A DNA stretch of 64,000 nt, from contig DATBAV010000003.1 in assembly GCA_036271315.1 (NCBI GenBank), forward strand, positions 86,216 through 150,215, in the 5' to 3' direction. The translations under genes were made by a program, and so were the position numbers. The notes below the pieces were generated by a model. It worked only from the letters and a program-made list of their open reading frames with translations, was not told the DNA's origin and made no database searches. This DNA is from VRUE01 sp036271315 (GTDB lineage Bacteria; Actinomycetota; Thermoleophilia; Solirubrobacterales; 70-9). Position 1 is the first letter of the stretch. Each line of letters starts with the position of its first letter. Positions 26,659-35,394 of this stretch are shown here, piece by piece.

Positions 26659-27009
26659 TCAGTAGGTGTTGGCGTCGATCCAGATCCGCCAGATCGCCGC
26701 CACCGAGGCGCCGAGCAGGATGATCCAGAGCAGCGTGCCCCCGCCGCTGGAGAAGAGCTCGTCGCTGCCGGCAATCAGCAGGGTGAGCATCCCAAGAGCG
26801 GCGTAGAGGATCGCCCGCCGCTTGTCGGTCAGCGTCGCCAGGGTGAGCTGGTTCTGGCGACCGAGCACGAAGACCATCCAGGCCAGCGCGGCGAGAAAGC
26901 CCATCGTGATCGCGGTCAGGATCGCGTCGGCGACGTTGCCGCCGTGGGGCGCGAAGGCAACCGCCAGCGCCAGGACCATGATGATCGCGACATTACGCAG
27001 GGTTCGCAC
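26659..27009 (-). CDS. Small polytopic membrane protein, unknown
   Basis: A 116-residue hydrophobic protein with about four membrane segments: residues 6-24, 30-48, 66-82 and 92-110. A basic loop (TLTDKRRAIL) lies between the second and third. No family is recognised. It follows the pit-side small membrane gene on the same strand at a distance of 39 bases and precedes the TadE-like genes by 81 bases, so it could belong to either unit. Confidence 0.6.
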   Translation of the reverse strand: MRTLRNVAIIMVLALAVAFAPHGGNVADAILTAITMGFLAALAWMVFVLGRQNQLTLATLTDKRRAILYAALGMLTLLIAGSDELFSSGGGTLLWIILLGASVAAIWRIWIDANTY

Positions 27010-27048
27010 ATGAGAAGTGTAGACCCGAGAAAACCCGCCCGCGGCGGA

Positions 27049-27285
27049 TCACTTGCGCGACATGATCACGATGCCGAAGGCAACCGTGGCCAGAGTGGCC
27101 AGTCCCGCCAGAACAGCCAGGGTCGCGGCGGCGCCTGCGGCCAGGGGGCGCTCGTTGCGGCTGAGGTCGGCGAAACGGGCAATGCCCCAGATCGCGACCG
27201 AGAAGATCACGGTGATGCCGACCCCGGCGACGATCGAGGCGACGATCGTCTCCAGCAGTTCCTTGGTCTCCACCACAACCGCCAT
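27049..27285 (-). CDS. Two-helix membrane protein downstream of the phosphate permease
   Basis: A 78-residue protein with two hydrophobic stretches (about 13-35 and 48-73) separated by a polar loop GIARFADLSRNERPL. Its ATG lies 3 bases after the pit stop, so it is translated from the same message as the transporter. Function unknown; a small accessory to Pit is possible. Confidence 0.65.
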   Translation of the reverse strand: MAVVVETKELLETIVASIVAGVGITVIFSVAIWGIARFADLSRNERPLAAGAAATLAVLAGLATLATVAFGIVIMSRK

Positions 27286-27288
27286 CGC

Positions 27289-28386
27289 TCAGCTCGCCGG
27301 GACGGGGGCGCCCTGACGTGAGCGCCGGGCGAAGACCGCGACGATCAGCGAGAGCGACATCAGGGTGACGAGGACCGGGCCGAGCGCGCCGCTGCCGAAG
27401 ATTGCGGTTAGGCCATACGCGAGTGCGCCGATCGCCGCCGCCGCCGGCAGGGTGAGCAGCCAGGCGGTGACGATATTGCCCGCCACCCCCCATCGCACCG
27501 CCGAGACCCGCTTGCCCGCACCCGCTCCCATCACGCCGCCGTTGATCACGTGGGTGGTCGAGAGCGGGAAGCCGAAGTGGGTCGAGGCGAGGATTACCGC
27601 GGCACCGGCGCCCTGCGCCGAGAAGCCCTGCGCGGCGTCCATCTTGATGATCCGCGTCCCGGTGGTGCGGATGATCCGCCAGCCGCCGCTGTAAGTGCCG
27701 AGCGCAATCGCGGTCGCCGAGGCGACGATCACCCAGAGCGGCGGGTCGGCGTTGGCTCCCAGGGTTCCGTTGGCGACAAGCGCCAGCGTGATGATGCCCA
27801 TCGTCTTCTGCGCGTCGTTGGTGCCGTGGGCGAGCGCCAGCATGCTGCTGGAGATGATCTGCCCGTAGCGAAAGCCGCGGGTGACCATGCCCGGCCGCTG
27901 CCGGCCGACGATGCGGTAGACGAAGCCGATCGCGGCGCCGGCGACGACGAAGGCCAGGACCGGCGCGATCACCGCGGGGATCAGCACCTTGCCGACGAGG
28001 CCATCGGCAAGCACGGCGTCGAACCCTGCGGCCGCAACCGCCGAGCCCACCACGCCCCCGATCAACGCGTGCGAGGAGCTGGAGGGCAGGCCGAAGGACC
28101 AGGTGATCAGATTCCAGGCGATCGCCCCGATCAGGCCGGCAAAGACCACGGTGGGAGTCACCACAGCCGAGTCGACGACGTCGTTGGCGACGGTCGCCGC
28201 AACCGAGATCGAGATGAAGGCGCCGACGAAGTTGAGCAGCGAGGCGACCCCGATCGCCACCTGCGGCCGCGCTGCTCCGGTCGAGATCGAGGTGGCGACG
28301 ACGTTTGCCGTGTCGTGGAAGCCGTTGGTGAAGTCGAAGGCGAGCGCGGTGCCGACGACGATGACGAGGATGACGTCGGAGCTCAC
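27289..28386 (-). CDS. pit: Low-affinity inorganic phosphate transporter (PiT/PHO4 family)
   Basis: A 365-residue, about ten-helix permease that imports phosphate with a cation. The two inverted family signatures are present: DFTNGFHDTANVVAT near residue 18, and a second GTNDAQKTMGI near 190 with SLALAHGTNDA context. It overlaps the DUF47 gene by 4 bases, the usual Pit-accessory arrangement. It opens the phosphate-related half of the window, on the same strand as ppk. Confidence 0.95.
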   Translation of the reverse strand: MSSDVILVIVVGTALAFDFTNGFHDTANVVATSISTGAARPQVAIGVASLLNFVGAFISISVAATVANDVVDSAVVTPTVVFAGLIGAIAWNLITWSFGLPSSSSHALIGGVVGSAVAAAGFDAVLADGLVGKVLIPAVIAPVLAFVVAGAAIGFVYRIVGRQRPGMVTRGFRYGQIISSSMLALAHGTNDAQKTMGIITLALVANGTLGANADPPLWVIVASATAIALGTYSGGWRIIRTTGTRIIKMDAAQGFSAQGAGAAVILASTHFGFPLSTTHVINGGVMGAGAGKRVSAVRWGVAGNIVTAWLLTLPAAAAIGALAYGLTAIFGSGALGPVLVTLMSLSLIVAVFARRSRQGAPVPAS

Positions 28387-29003
28387 GAGTTCTTGATGAC
28401 GATGCCCTCAAGGATTTGCGCGGCGGTCTCGGTCGCGTCGATCGCGTTCTCGAGCACGGCGAACATGTCCTTCCAGCGGATCACGACCATCGGGTCGATC
28501 CCGTTGGAGAAGAGCGAGGCGACCGCGTCGCGGGAGATCCGGTCGCCGTCGTTCTCCAGGCGGTGGATCTCGATCCAGTACTTGTCGAGGTCCTTGAAGT
28601 CCGGCAAGTGCTCGAGCCCGGTGGCGAGCTGCTCGCAGGCGGCGACCAGCACTTTCGTCAGCTCCTGCGCCTGCGACATCGGTGCCTCGATCTTGTAGAG
28701 GCCGAGAAAGTCGGCGGCCTCCTCGGTGTAGTCGACGATGTCGTCCATCTGGGTCGCGAGGCCGTAGATGTCCTCGCGGTCGATCGGCGTGACAAAGGTC
28801 GAGTTGAGCCGCTTGATGATGGTGTGGGTGATCCGGTCGCCCTCCTGCTCGGCATCGACGACCTGTTTGGAGAGGTCACCGGAGTCGGGCCAGGTGGCCA
28901 TCATCTGGTCCAGCAGTCGCGATGCCTTGACCGTGTTCTCGCCAGCCTCGATGAAGAGATCGAAGAAGGTCCGATCACGGGGCAGGAGAGAGAGGCGCGC
29001 CAC
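28383..29003 (-). CDS. DUF47 PhoU-like accessory protein of Pit
   Basis: A 206-residue helical protein of the DUF47/PhoU-like family: RDRTFFDLFIEAGENTVKAS at the start, DAEQEGDRITHTIIKRLN and REDIYGLATQMDDIVDYTEEA in the middle, with metal-ligand Glu/Asp positions, and RLENDGDRISRD in the second half. Such proteins sit beside Pit and probably gate it. The stop overlaps the pit start by 4 bases. Confidence 0.92.
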   Translation of the reverse strand: MARLSLLPRDRTFFDLFIEAGENTVKASRLLDQMMATWPDSGDLSKQVVDAEQEGDRITHTIIKRLNSTFVTPIDREDIYGLATQMDDIVDYTEEAADFLGLYKIEAPMSQAQELTKVLVAACEQLATGLEHLPDFKDLDKYWIEIHRLENDGDRISRDAVASLFSNGIDPMVVIRWKDMFAVLENAIDATETAAQILEGIVIKNS

Positions 29004-29038
29004 CTCGCCATCCTATTGGTCGGGGCGTGGATCGATCG

Positions 29039-29055
29039 GAGCGGCGTAACCGCTC
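29039..29055 (-). repeat. Short hairpin overlapping the ppk stop
   Basis: GAGCGG and CCGCTC (29039-29044 and 29050-29055) pair perfectly around CGTAA. The right arm includes two bases of the ppk TGA (29054-29056), repeating the pattern of hairpins fused to stop codons seen at other junctions here. Confidence 0.55.
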
Positions 29056-31075
29056 AGCTGGAAACTGCGGCCAGCTGCTCGGCTGCGCGGGCGGCGTGGC
29101 GCTCGCGCATCTCCTCCTGGACGCTACGGCGCTGGCCGTTGGCCGGCGTCAACCGAGTCCACTCGCCTTCGGAGTCGAGCTCCCAGGCGTTGGCGTTGTC
29201 GGCGAAGCAGCGCTCGAGCACGTCGAGCAGCTCCGTCCGTAGCGCCGCGTCTTCGACCGGGGTGACGAGCTCGACCCGGCTGTCGAGGTTGCGCGGCATC
29301 AGATCGGCCGAGCCCATCAGCACCCGTGTCCGCTCGCCGCGCTGGAAGGCGTAGACACGCGAGTGCTCGAGGAAGCGGCCGACGATCGAGACGACGCGGA
29401 TGTTTTCGGAGACCCCGGGAACGCCGGGGCGCAGGCAGCAGATCCCGCGCACGTTGAGGTCGACCCGCACACCCGCCTGCGAGGCCTCATATAGCGCCCG
29501 GATGCAACCGGCATCGACCAGCGAGTTCATCTTCAGCGTGATCCGCGCCTCTTCGCCGGCTTCGTGCGCAGTCACGGTGGCGGTGATCTCCTCGATAATG
29601 CGGTCGCGCATTGTCGTCGGCGAGACCAGCACCTTGCGGTACTCCGCGGGGCGGCCGTAGCCGGTGAGGAAGTTGAACATCTCGGCGACGTCGGCGCCGA
29701 TCTCCGGGTCGGCGGTGAAGAGGCCGAAGTCGGTGTAGAGGCGGGCCGTCTTGGGGTGGTAGTTGCCGGTGCCGATGTGGACGTACTCGCGCACCCTGTC
29801 GCCCTCGCGACGGGCGACCAGGATCGCCTTCACGTGGGTCTTCAGGCCGGGGATGCCGTAGACGACGTGGACGCCGGACTCCTCCAGCGACTTGGCCCAG
29901 TGGATGTTGGCCTCCTCGTCGAAGCGGGCCTTCAGCTCGACCATGCAGACCGCCTGCTTGCCGCGTTCTGAAGCGCGGATAAGCGAGGGCACCAGCGGCG
30001 AGTCGTCGCTGGTCCGGTACACCGTCTGCTTGATTGCCAGCACGTCGGGGTCGGCGACCGCCTGCTCGACGAAGCGCTCGACCGAGTTGGCAAACGAGTC
30101 GTAGGGATGGTGGACGAGCAGGTCCTCCTGGCGGATCGTCGCGAACATGTCGCAAGGCTCGTCGTCCTCGCCCAGCAGGCGCGGCTGCGTCACCGGCGTC
30201 CAGGGCGTGTAGCGCAGCTCGGCGTGACCGGGAACGTCGGCGACCGCGGTCAGGTCGGCGAGGTCGATCAGCCCTTTGACGTCATAGACCTCACGGTCCT
30301 CGAGCCGCAGCGCGTCGATTAGCTGCTGGCGCAGCTTCGGGTTCATCCCGGCGGCGATCTCGAGCCGCACCACCTCGCCGAAGCGACGGCGGCGGATCTC
30401 GTCCTGGACCGCCTGCAGCAGGTCGTCGGCCTCGTCGGAGACGGTGAAGTCAGCGTCGCGGGTGACGCGGAAGTAGCCGTGGTCGACCACCTCGGTGCCG
30501 GGGAAGAGAGCATCGAGGTTGGCGGCGATCACCTCCTCCAGGGGAACGAATGTCTGGCCGCCCTCGCCGACCGGCAGGAAGCGGCCGAGCAGCTCCTTCG
30601 GCACCTTGACCCGGGCGATGATCTCGCTGCCGCTCTCGGGATCGCGCAGCAGCACGCCGAGGCTGAGCGAGAGGTTGGAGATATAGGGAAAGGGCCGGCC
30701 CATCCCGATCACCAGCGGGGTCAGCGCCGGGAAGACCTGTTCGTGGAAGCGGGCATCGATCTCGCCGCGCTCCTCCTCGCTGGCCGAGTCGAGCGAGACG
30801 ATGCGGACCCCCTCTTCCTCCAGCGCCGGGCGCAGCTTGCCTTCGAAGCAGGCGTGCAGCCGCTCGTCCATTTCCAGCACCCGCGCCTGGATCGCGTCGA
30901 TCTGCTCACCGGGCCTCAGCCCGTCGGGCCCGCGGGCGTCGATCCCGGCATCGAGCTGCTCAAACAGGCCTGCCACCCGCACCATGTAGAACTCGTCGAG
31001 GTTGGAGGCGTAGATCGCGCAAAAGCGGATCTGCTCGAGCAACGGCACCGCGGGGTCCTCGGCGAGTTCCAGCAC
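29054..31075 (-). CDS. ppk: Polyphosphate kinase 1 with anomalous N-terminus
   Basis: Polymerises the ATP gamma-phosphate into polyphosphate. The 673 residues from GTG 31075 include YASNLDEFYMVRVAGL, the autophosphorylated-His motif VHIGTGNYHPKTARLY, the second catalytic His in FLEHSRVYAFQRG, and SADLMPRNLDSR. The family N-terminus YFNRELSWLDFNQR is encoded in frame upstream (31076-31171), but between the in-frame TGA at 31172-31174 and GTG 31075 there is no ATG, GTG or TTG. An ATG at 31143 lies one frame off. A one-base change near 31130-31143, real or a sequencing error, would restore the normal start. Confidence 0.9.
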   Translation of the reverse strand: MLELAEDPAVPLLEQIRFCAIYASNLDEFYMVRVAGLFEQLDAGIDARGPDGLRPGEQIDAIQARVLEMDERLHACFEGKLRPALEEEGVRIVSLDSASEEERGEIDARFHEQVFPALTPLVIGMGRPFPYISNLSLSLGVLLRDPESGSEIIARVKVPKELLGRFLPVGEGGQTFVPLEEVIAANLDALFPGTEVVDHGYFRVTRDADFTVSDEADDLLQAVQDEIRRRRFGEVVRLEIAAGMNPKLRQQLIDALRLEDREVYDVKGLIDLADLTAVADVPGHAELRYTPWTPVTQPRLLGEDDEPCDMFATIRQEDLLVHHPYDSFANSVERFVEQAVADPDVLAIKQTVYRTSDDSPLVPSLIRASERGKQAVCMVELKARFDEEANIHWAKSLEESGVHVVYGIPGLKTHVKAILVARREGDRVREYVHIGTGNYHPKTARLYTDFGLFTADPEIGADVAEMFNFLTGYGRPAEYRKVLVSPTTMRDRIIEEITATVTAHEAGEEARITLKMNSLVDAGCIRALYEASQAGVRVDLNVRGICCLRPGVPGVSENIRVVSIVGRFLEHSRVYAFQRGERTRVLMGSADLMPRNLDSRVELVTPVEDAALRTELLDVLERCFADNANAWELDSEGEWTRLTPANGQRRSVQEEMRERHAARAAEQLAAVSS

Positions 31076-31175
31076 CCGCTGGTTGAAGTCGAGCCAGGAG
31101 AGCTCTCGATTGAAGTAAAGGGCTGGATCGTCGATGCGTTCATCGTACTGCCGCGCGAGCCACCCGAGGCCTCAC

Positions 31176-31385
31176 GAAGCAGCTTGATTAGCTGGAACGA
31201 GCCGTTCGTTTGGCCTTGATCGCGTCGGTCTCACGACTGGCCCGATTGATGGCGCGAGTCGCTGCACTACGAACATTCTGTGGCGCTTTGCCCGCATCGC
31301 GGGCTATTCGGGCTCTTGAACCAGCCATACGAAAGATTCCCCTTTCCACTTGGTCCAGTATTGCAGGCCGCTCGGCGCGGCGAGC
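31176..31385. other. Gene-free gap upstream of ppk
   Basis: About 210 bases between the ppk N-terminal region and the SIR2-type gene, both on the minus strand. Short open frames here are poor in the GC3 pattern of real genes, and no tRNA fold or clear promoter is visible. Composition is lower in G+C than average, like the SIR2 gene, so this probably belongs to an inserted segment. Confidence 0.5.
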
Positions 31386-32957
31386 TCATTCCGTGAAGAG
31401 GGTGGCGGCGCTTTTGCCAAGCAGGCGATCTACCTCTCCGAGCAGGCCAGACGGTGCCTTTTCGACGCTCAACATGCATTCCTCCAAGGGAGTCGCGGAC
31501 GTGAGGGTGACAGCGCCGACGATGCTCCGCTCGCCGCGCGGGTCGACAACGATCGGCACCCCGCGAATGAATCGCCAACGCGTCGTGTACACAGCCGGGT
31601 CATCCTCCACAGTCACGCCACGCATGATGGCCTCCACGCCTACCCATCTGCTCTCGACATGTATCGGGCGCTCCTCGAGCGCATCGCGATCCGTCAACAC
31701 ATAGTCACTGGTCGCCCACAAAGTTGCCACACCGCGCTGATGATCGGCTGACCACAGCCCAAGTCCCAGGTCCTCTTCCTCCAAGTCAACGCCGTAGCTG
31801 CGTGCCAACGCCCGAACATCGACCAGTCGATCTCGCAGCCAGAGGTTTATGTCCTCCTGTGCGTCCAGGAAGTCAAGGTCGTCCCTGGGCACGATCAGAT
31901 CCCTTCCCAGCTCGTAGCGTGCCTTGGATCGAGCGTGAAAGGACGCTGCTGCTGGACTCGCCCGCCGCAATCCCACCTCGTGGACCAGCTGAGCCACCTC
32001 GCCGTAGTAGTTGGTCCATACGGGGTGGACGCCTGATCGCGACCAGCGCGCGGCGGTTGCCTGCTCCAGCATCGTCCTCACCGGACCGTCCCCAATCGGT
32101 CCGCCCTGTCGTACGAAGACAACGAGATGATCGAGATCGGACTCGGCGCCATAGCGATACAACCACCGCACGAAGTTAGGGTCCGTCATGCTGAGGCCGA
32201 TGAATACGCACATCGACTCTTTCATCCTCTCGCCCACGTACTGCTGAGGCCAACTCACATAGCTCGATCGCGCATAGTCACCCTCAGCTAGTACGAGCTG
32301 GCCCTCCCTCAGCCAACCGCTGCCCGAGGCATTTGGCATCAACCTCCCGTGCAGGTGCCAGACAGCATTCTTACCTTCGGGCTCGTTCCTAGCAGTGATA
32401 TAGGAGGCCGTCTCAAGGCCAATTTCGCCCAGGGCAACCTCCAACAACCCGTCGTAGTTCGCCGTTAGAAGCAGCAGCCTGCTGCCGAGCTTCTTCTTGA
32501 GCCAGGCGAGCTGGGAAGCCAGCGCGCCCGGCAGGAACTCAGCGGGGCGGCGCCCTCGATAAAGGGCGGCGCGCAGTGCCCTGCGGAACTCTTTCTCATC
32601 CGGATAGAGGGCCTTCGCGATGGCTGCGGCCGCCAGTGGGCCCTCTTTCATCGTCAACTCCATCCATCGCACTTTGTCGTCCTCGGCGAGATCGTTGCCT
32701 ACGCCTTTGAGAAGGCTCGCGACCAGTTCCGTCCACGACGGAAGTCCCGCCTCCGTCGACACACCGGCACCTACGAACATCGTTATCTCGCCGTCGTGGC
32801 TCGCGACCCGATCGATGGCCGATGCAAGAGAGCCATCGGGGTCGACGAGATAGCCCATCCCCTCCGGCTCAGCGCGCGGCTCGTCACTTAGGAGCGCCGC
32901 CGTTTCGTGCACGCCCTCCAGCTGCGACCTAAGAGTGATTATGTATTTCGCCGGCAT
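31386..32957 (-). CDS. SIR2-like NADase-type protein with C-terminal GAF-like domain
   Basis: A 523-residue protein. Residues about 55-330 form a SIR2-type Rossmann fold: TMFVGAGVSTEAGLPSWTEL (60-78), LTANYDGLLEVAL (N167 in the NYD motif), VWHLHGRL (H201/H203) and CVFIGLSMTDPNFV (250-263). The Asn and His match those needed for NAD cleavage in defence SIR2 proteins. Residues about 365-500 resemble a GAF sensor: QEDINLWLRDRLVDVRAL, GVATLWATSDYV, and RGVPIVVDPRGERSIVGAVT. G+C (about 57% over 32401-32460) is far below the neighbouring gene (about 80%), suggesting transfer. It is likely a single-gene abortive-infection effector; inference. Confidence 0.8.
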   Translation of the reverse strand: MPAKYIITLRSQLEGVHETAALLSDEPRAEPEGMGYLVDPDGSLASAIDRVASHDGEITMFVGAGVSTEAGLPSWTELVASLLKGVGNDLAEDDKVRWMELTMKEGPLAAAAIAKALYPDEKEFRRALRAALYRGRRPAEFLPGALASQLAWLKKKLGSRLLLLTANYDGLLEVALGEIGLETASYITARNEPEGKNAVWHLHGRLMPNASGSGWLREGQLVLAEGDYARSSYVSWPQQYVGERMKESMCVFIGLSMTDPNFVRWLYRYGAESDLDHLVVFVRQGGPIGDGPVRTMLEQATAARWSRSGVHPVWTNYYGEVAQLVHEVGLRRASPAAASFHARSKARYELGRDLIVPRDDLDFLDAQEDINLWLRDRLVDVRALARSYGVDLEEEDLGLGLWSADHQRGVATLWATSDYVLTDRDALEERPIHVESRWVGVEAIMRGVTVEDDPAVYTTRWRFIRGVPIVVDPRGERSIVGAVTLTSATPLEECMLSVEKAPSGLLGEVDRLLGKSAATLFTE

Positions 32958-33041
32958 TCCAAAGATCCATTCCGATGCGCGACGGTGATATTTGCGCGGA
33001 GTGCGGACGCGAGGTGCCTGCGGCCGCCGGGAGAACGCCGC

Positions 33042-35303
33042 TCAGGCAGCGCGGGCAGGCGCTTGCCCAAGCGCCGCGCCAGTGGCGAGCGCACGGCGGT
33101 AGCCACCGGCCAGCTGCTCCATCGCCTGCTCCCACGAGCGGGCCCCGGCGGCGCGGACGGCGGAGGCACCGAGATGACGGCGCAGCAGTGGCGAGGCGGC
33201 CAGTTGCAGGACCGTGCCGGCGATGTGGTCGGCATCGGCCTGGCAGAGCATGCCGGTGTGGCGGTTCTCGACCAGCGAGGCGGGACCGCCCTCGGCGACC
33301 GCGACCACCGGCACTCCGCTGGCGCCGGCCTCGAGCACGACCTGCCCGTAGGTGTCGGTGGTCGAGCAGAAGAGGAAGATGTCGGCGCTGGCATAGGCGC
33401 GGGCCAGGTCCTCCCCCTCGAGCCAGCCGAGGAAGGTCGCGTGCTCGCCCAACCTGGCGCGCAGCTCGTCCTCCTCGGGACCGCCGCCGGCCAGCAGCAG
33501 GTGCAGGCGCGGGTCGGCGCGGCGAGCGCGGAGGAAGCTCTCGGCGAGCAGATCGACCCCCTTCTCGTGGGTGAGACGACCAGCGTAGAGGACCTTGACC
33601 TCACCGGGAAAGTCCTCGCGCGAGGCCTTGCCGGGATCGAAGCGAGTGATGTCGACACCACGCTCCCAGCGGCCGAGACGGGACTCGTCGATGCCGAGTT
33701 CGATCAGAGAGCGATCGGCGGCGGGGCTTGGCGAGAGGACCAGCGAGGGAGCGCCGTAAAAAGCGCCGAGCGCGCCTTTGGCCATCGCCTCGACCGCATC
33801 GTCGCCGCTGCGCAGGCCCGCGTAGCTGGCCAGCTCGGTGTGGTAGCTGGCGATCAGCGGCGTGCCGGCGATCCGGTTGAGCAAGGTTGCCGCGATCCCG
33901 GCTGGACCCGGAGCGGTGACGTGGACGGCGTCGTAGCGACCCTCGGCCAGGGTCTCGGCCAGCCCTGGCAAGCCCGGGACGCCAAGGCTCATGCCGGCGT
34001 AGAAGGGAACCTCGAGCTCTGCCGCTGCCGGCAGGCGTCGGTCGACGCCGGCATCGGTGCCGACGACCTCGATCTCGAAGCCCGGCACGCCGAGCTCGCG
34101 GATCTTCTCGATCGTCGCGCTGACGCCGTGGTTGGCGCCGATCCCGTCGGCGATCAGGGCGATCCGCGGCCGCTCCTCCGAGCGGCTGGACAGCTTCGCC
34201 TTCTCGGCGCCGAGGAAGGTGATCGCCGGCGCGTAGGGCACGGCCGGGATCACCGCGTCGAAGAGACCGCCGAAGGCGGTGGCCACATCACCTTCGCGGG
34301 CTGCCTCTGCGCCACCGGCTATCGCCCCACGCAGGCGCCGCTCGTGGGTGCGGCGGGCGCGACGGTAGAGATCGGCGTGGGAGAAGTCCTCCTCCTGGAG
34401 GTAGGCGATCAGCTCCGGCCCGCGCAGGTCGAGCTCGATCGAGCTCAGCCAAGCCTCGAGCAACGCCCGCGCATCATCGGGCCCGATGTCGGCTGCGACC
34501 TTGCCCTCGCGCGCGGCGCCCTCGCTGATCGTGCGCTGGGCGATCTTCAGTACGGCGGCGGGGTCGGGTGCCCTCTCCGCACCCGACCCGCCGAGGGCGC
34601 GCGTCGCCAACGCCATCGCCGCGTGAGCCCACTTGGCCGCGCTGCCCTGCTGGCCGCCCCCCTGGGCGTCGCCAGCCCGCATCTTGTGGAGAAACTCTTC
34701 CGGCGTGGCGGCCGCGGGCACCTCGGTGAAGGTGCGGCCGATATCCACGCCGGCATGGTCGTCGGAACCGCCGATCCCGGTCCCACCGTGGGTCTCGATG
34801 TAAATCGCCGCCGGCATGTTGAGCTCGGCGGCGCGAGAGCCGTTGCGCACCTCCCAGATCGGAAAGAGCTCGGCGAGCCGGCGCCGGTGTCGCGGCGTCA
34901 GCGGAGCGTCGACGTTGTAGAACGGGTGCGCCAATGCAGAGGCGATCTCGTTCTCGGCAAGGTACGCGGCGCAGGCCTCTACGTCGCCGGAATGTGCCTG
35001 CAGCCACTCATGGTCTCCGGGAGTGATCCCGTAACAGAGGACGTGAACCGCCTGTGGCTCGCCGGCAAAGCGTGCGGTCAGCTCCTCGGAGACGAAGCAA
35101 TCGGGACGATCGGCGAGCTCGAGACAGCCGTCGATCGTGTCGTGGTCGGTGATCGTGACGAAGTCCATCCCCCGCCGCTTGGCCAGGTCGTAGACCTCCT
35201 CGGGCGGTGTCGCGCACTCGGGCAACCCCAACGAACGCTGAACTCCGAGCCGCGAAAGCTGCGAGGCGGTGGAGTGGCAGTGCATATCTACACGGGAAGT
35301 CAT
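33042..35303 (-). CDS. PHP phosphoesterase-glycosyltransferase (GT4) fusion
   Basis: A 753-residue two-domain enzyme. Residues about 3-270 are a PHP metal-dependent phosphoesterase: VDMHCHSTASQLS, FVTITDHDTIDG, SALAHPFYNV and GGSDDHAGVDIG. Residues about 340-740 are a GT4 glycosyltransferase: IASYHTELASYAG, GRWERGVDITRFDP, VKVLYAGRLTHEKGVDLL and DTYGQVVLEAGASGVPVVAV with the nucleotide-sugar Glu. The GT half resembles glycolipid synthases of the SqdX/MgtA kind. Repeats at 35362-35394 upstream look like a Pho box, and the gene follows ppx and CHAD genes. It may swap phosphate head groups for sugars on lipids; that role is inferred. Confidence 0.85.
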   Translation of the reverse strand: MTSRVDMHCHSTASQLSRLGVQRSLGLPECATPPEEVYDLAKRRGMDFVTITDHDTIDGCLELADRPDCFVSEELTARFAGEPQAVHVLCYGITPGDHEWLQAHSGDVEACAAYLAENEIASALAHPFYNVDAPLTPRHRRRLAELFPIWEVRNGSRAAELNMPAAIYIETHGGTGIGGSDDHAGVDIGRTFTEVPAAATPEEFLHKMRAGDAQGGGQQGSAAKWAHAAMALATRALGGSGAERAPDPAAVLKIAQRTISEGAAREGKVAADIGPDDARALLEAWLSSIELDLRGPELIAYLQEEDFSHADLYRRARRTHERRLRGAIAGGAEAAREGDVATAFGGLFDAVIPAVPYAPAITFLGAEKAKLSSRSEERPRIALIADGIGANHGVSATIEKIRELGVPGFEIEVVGTDAGVDRRLPAAAELEVPFYAGMSLGVPGLPGLAETLAEGRYDAVHVTAPGPAGIAATLLNRIAGTPLIASYHTELASYAGLRSGDDAVEAMAKGALGAFYGAPSLVLSPSPAADRSLIELGIDESRLGRWERGVDITRFDPGKASREDFPGEVKVLYAGRLTHEKGVDLLAESFLRARRADPRLHLLLAGGGPEEDELRARLGEHATFLGWLEGEDLARAYASADIFLFCSTTDTYGQVVLEAGASGVPVVAVAEGGPASLVENRHTGMLCQADADHIAGTVLQLAASPLLRRHLGASAVRAAGARSWEQAMEQLAGGYRRALATGAALGQAPARAA

Positions 35304-35361
35304 CGGCGTCTCCCTGCTCTAGTCGTTTCTGTCACCTCCAGAGTTCGGCATAAGCAGGGAA

Positions 35362-35394
35362 AAGTTGTGAACGAGCGGGAAAGCTCAGGTGAAC
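35362..35394 (-). promoter_or_regulatory. Pho-box-like 11-bp repeats upstream of the PHP-GT gene
   Basis: On the minus strand the units GTTCACCTGAG, CTTTCCCGCTC and GTTCACAACTT follow each other at exact 11-base spacing, 58-91 bases before the gene start. The outer units share GTTCAC, matching the actinobacterial PHO-box core. The element overlaps the stop codon of the CHAD gene upstream. Confidence 0.5.

Noticed and set aside
31176..31385. Possible tRNA or small RNA in the gap before ppk
   Set aside because: No cloverleaf, T-arm sequence or convincing stem was found, and no promoter-terminator pair is seen.
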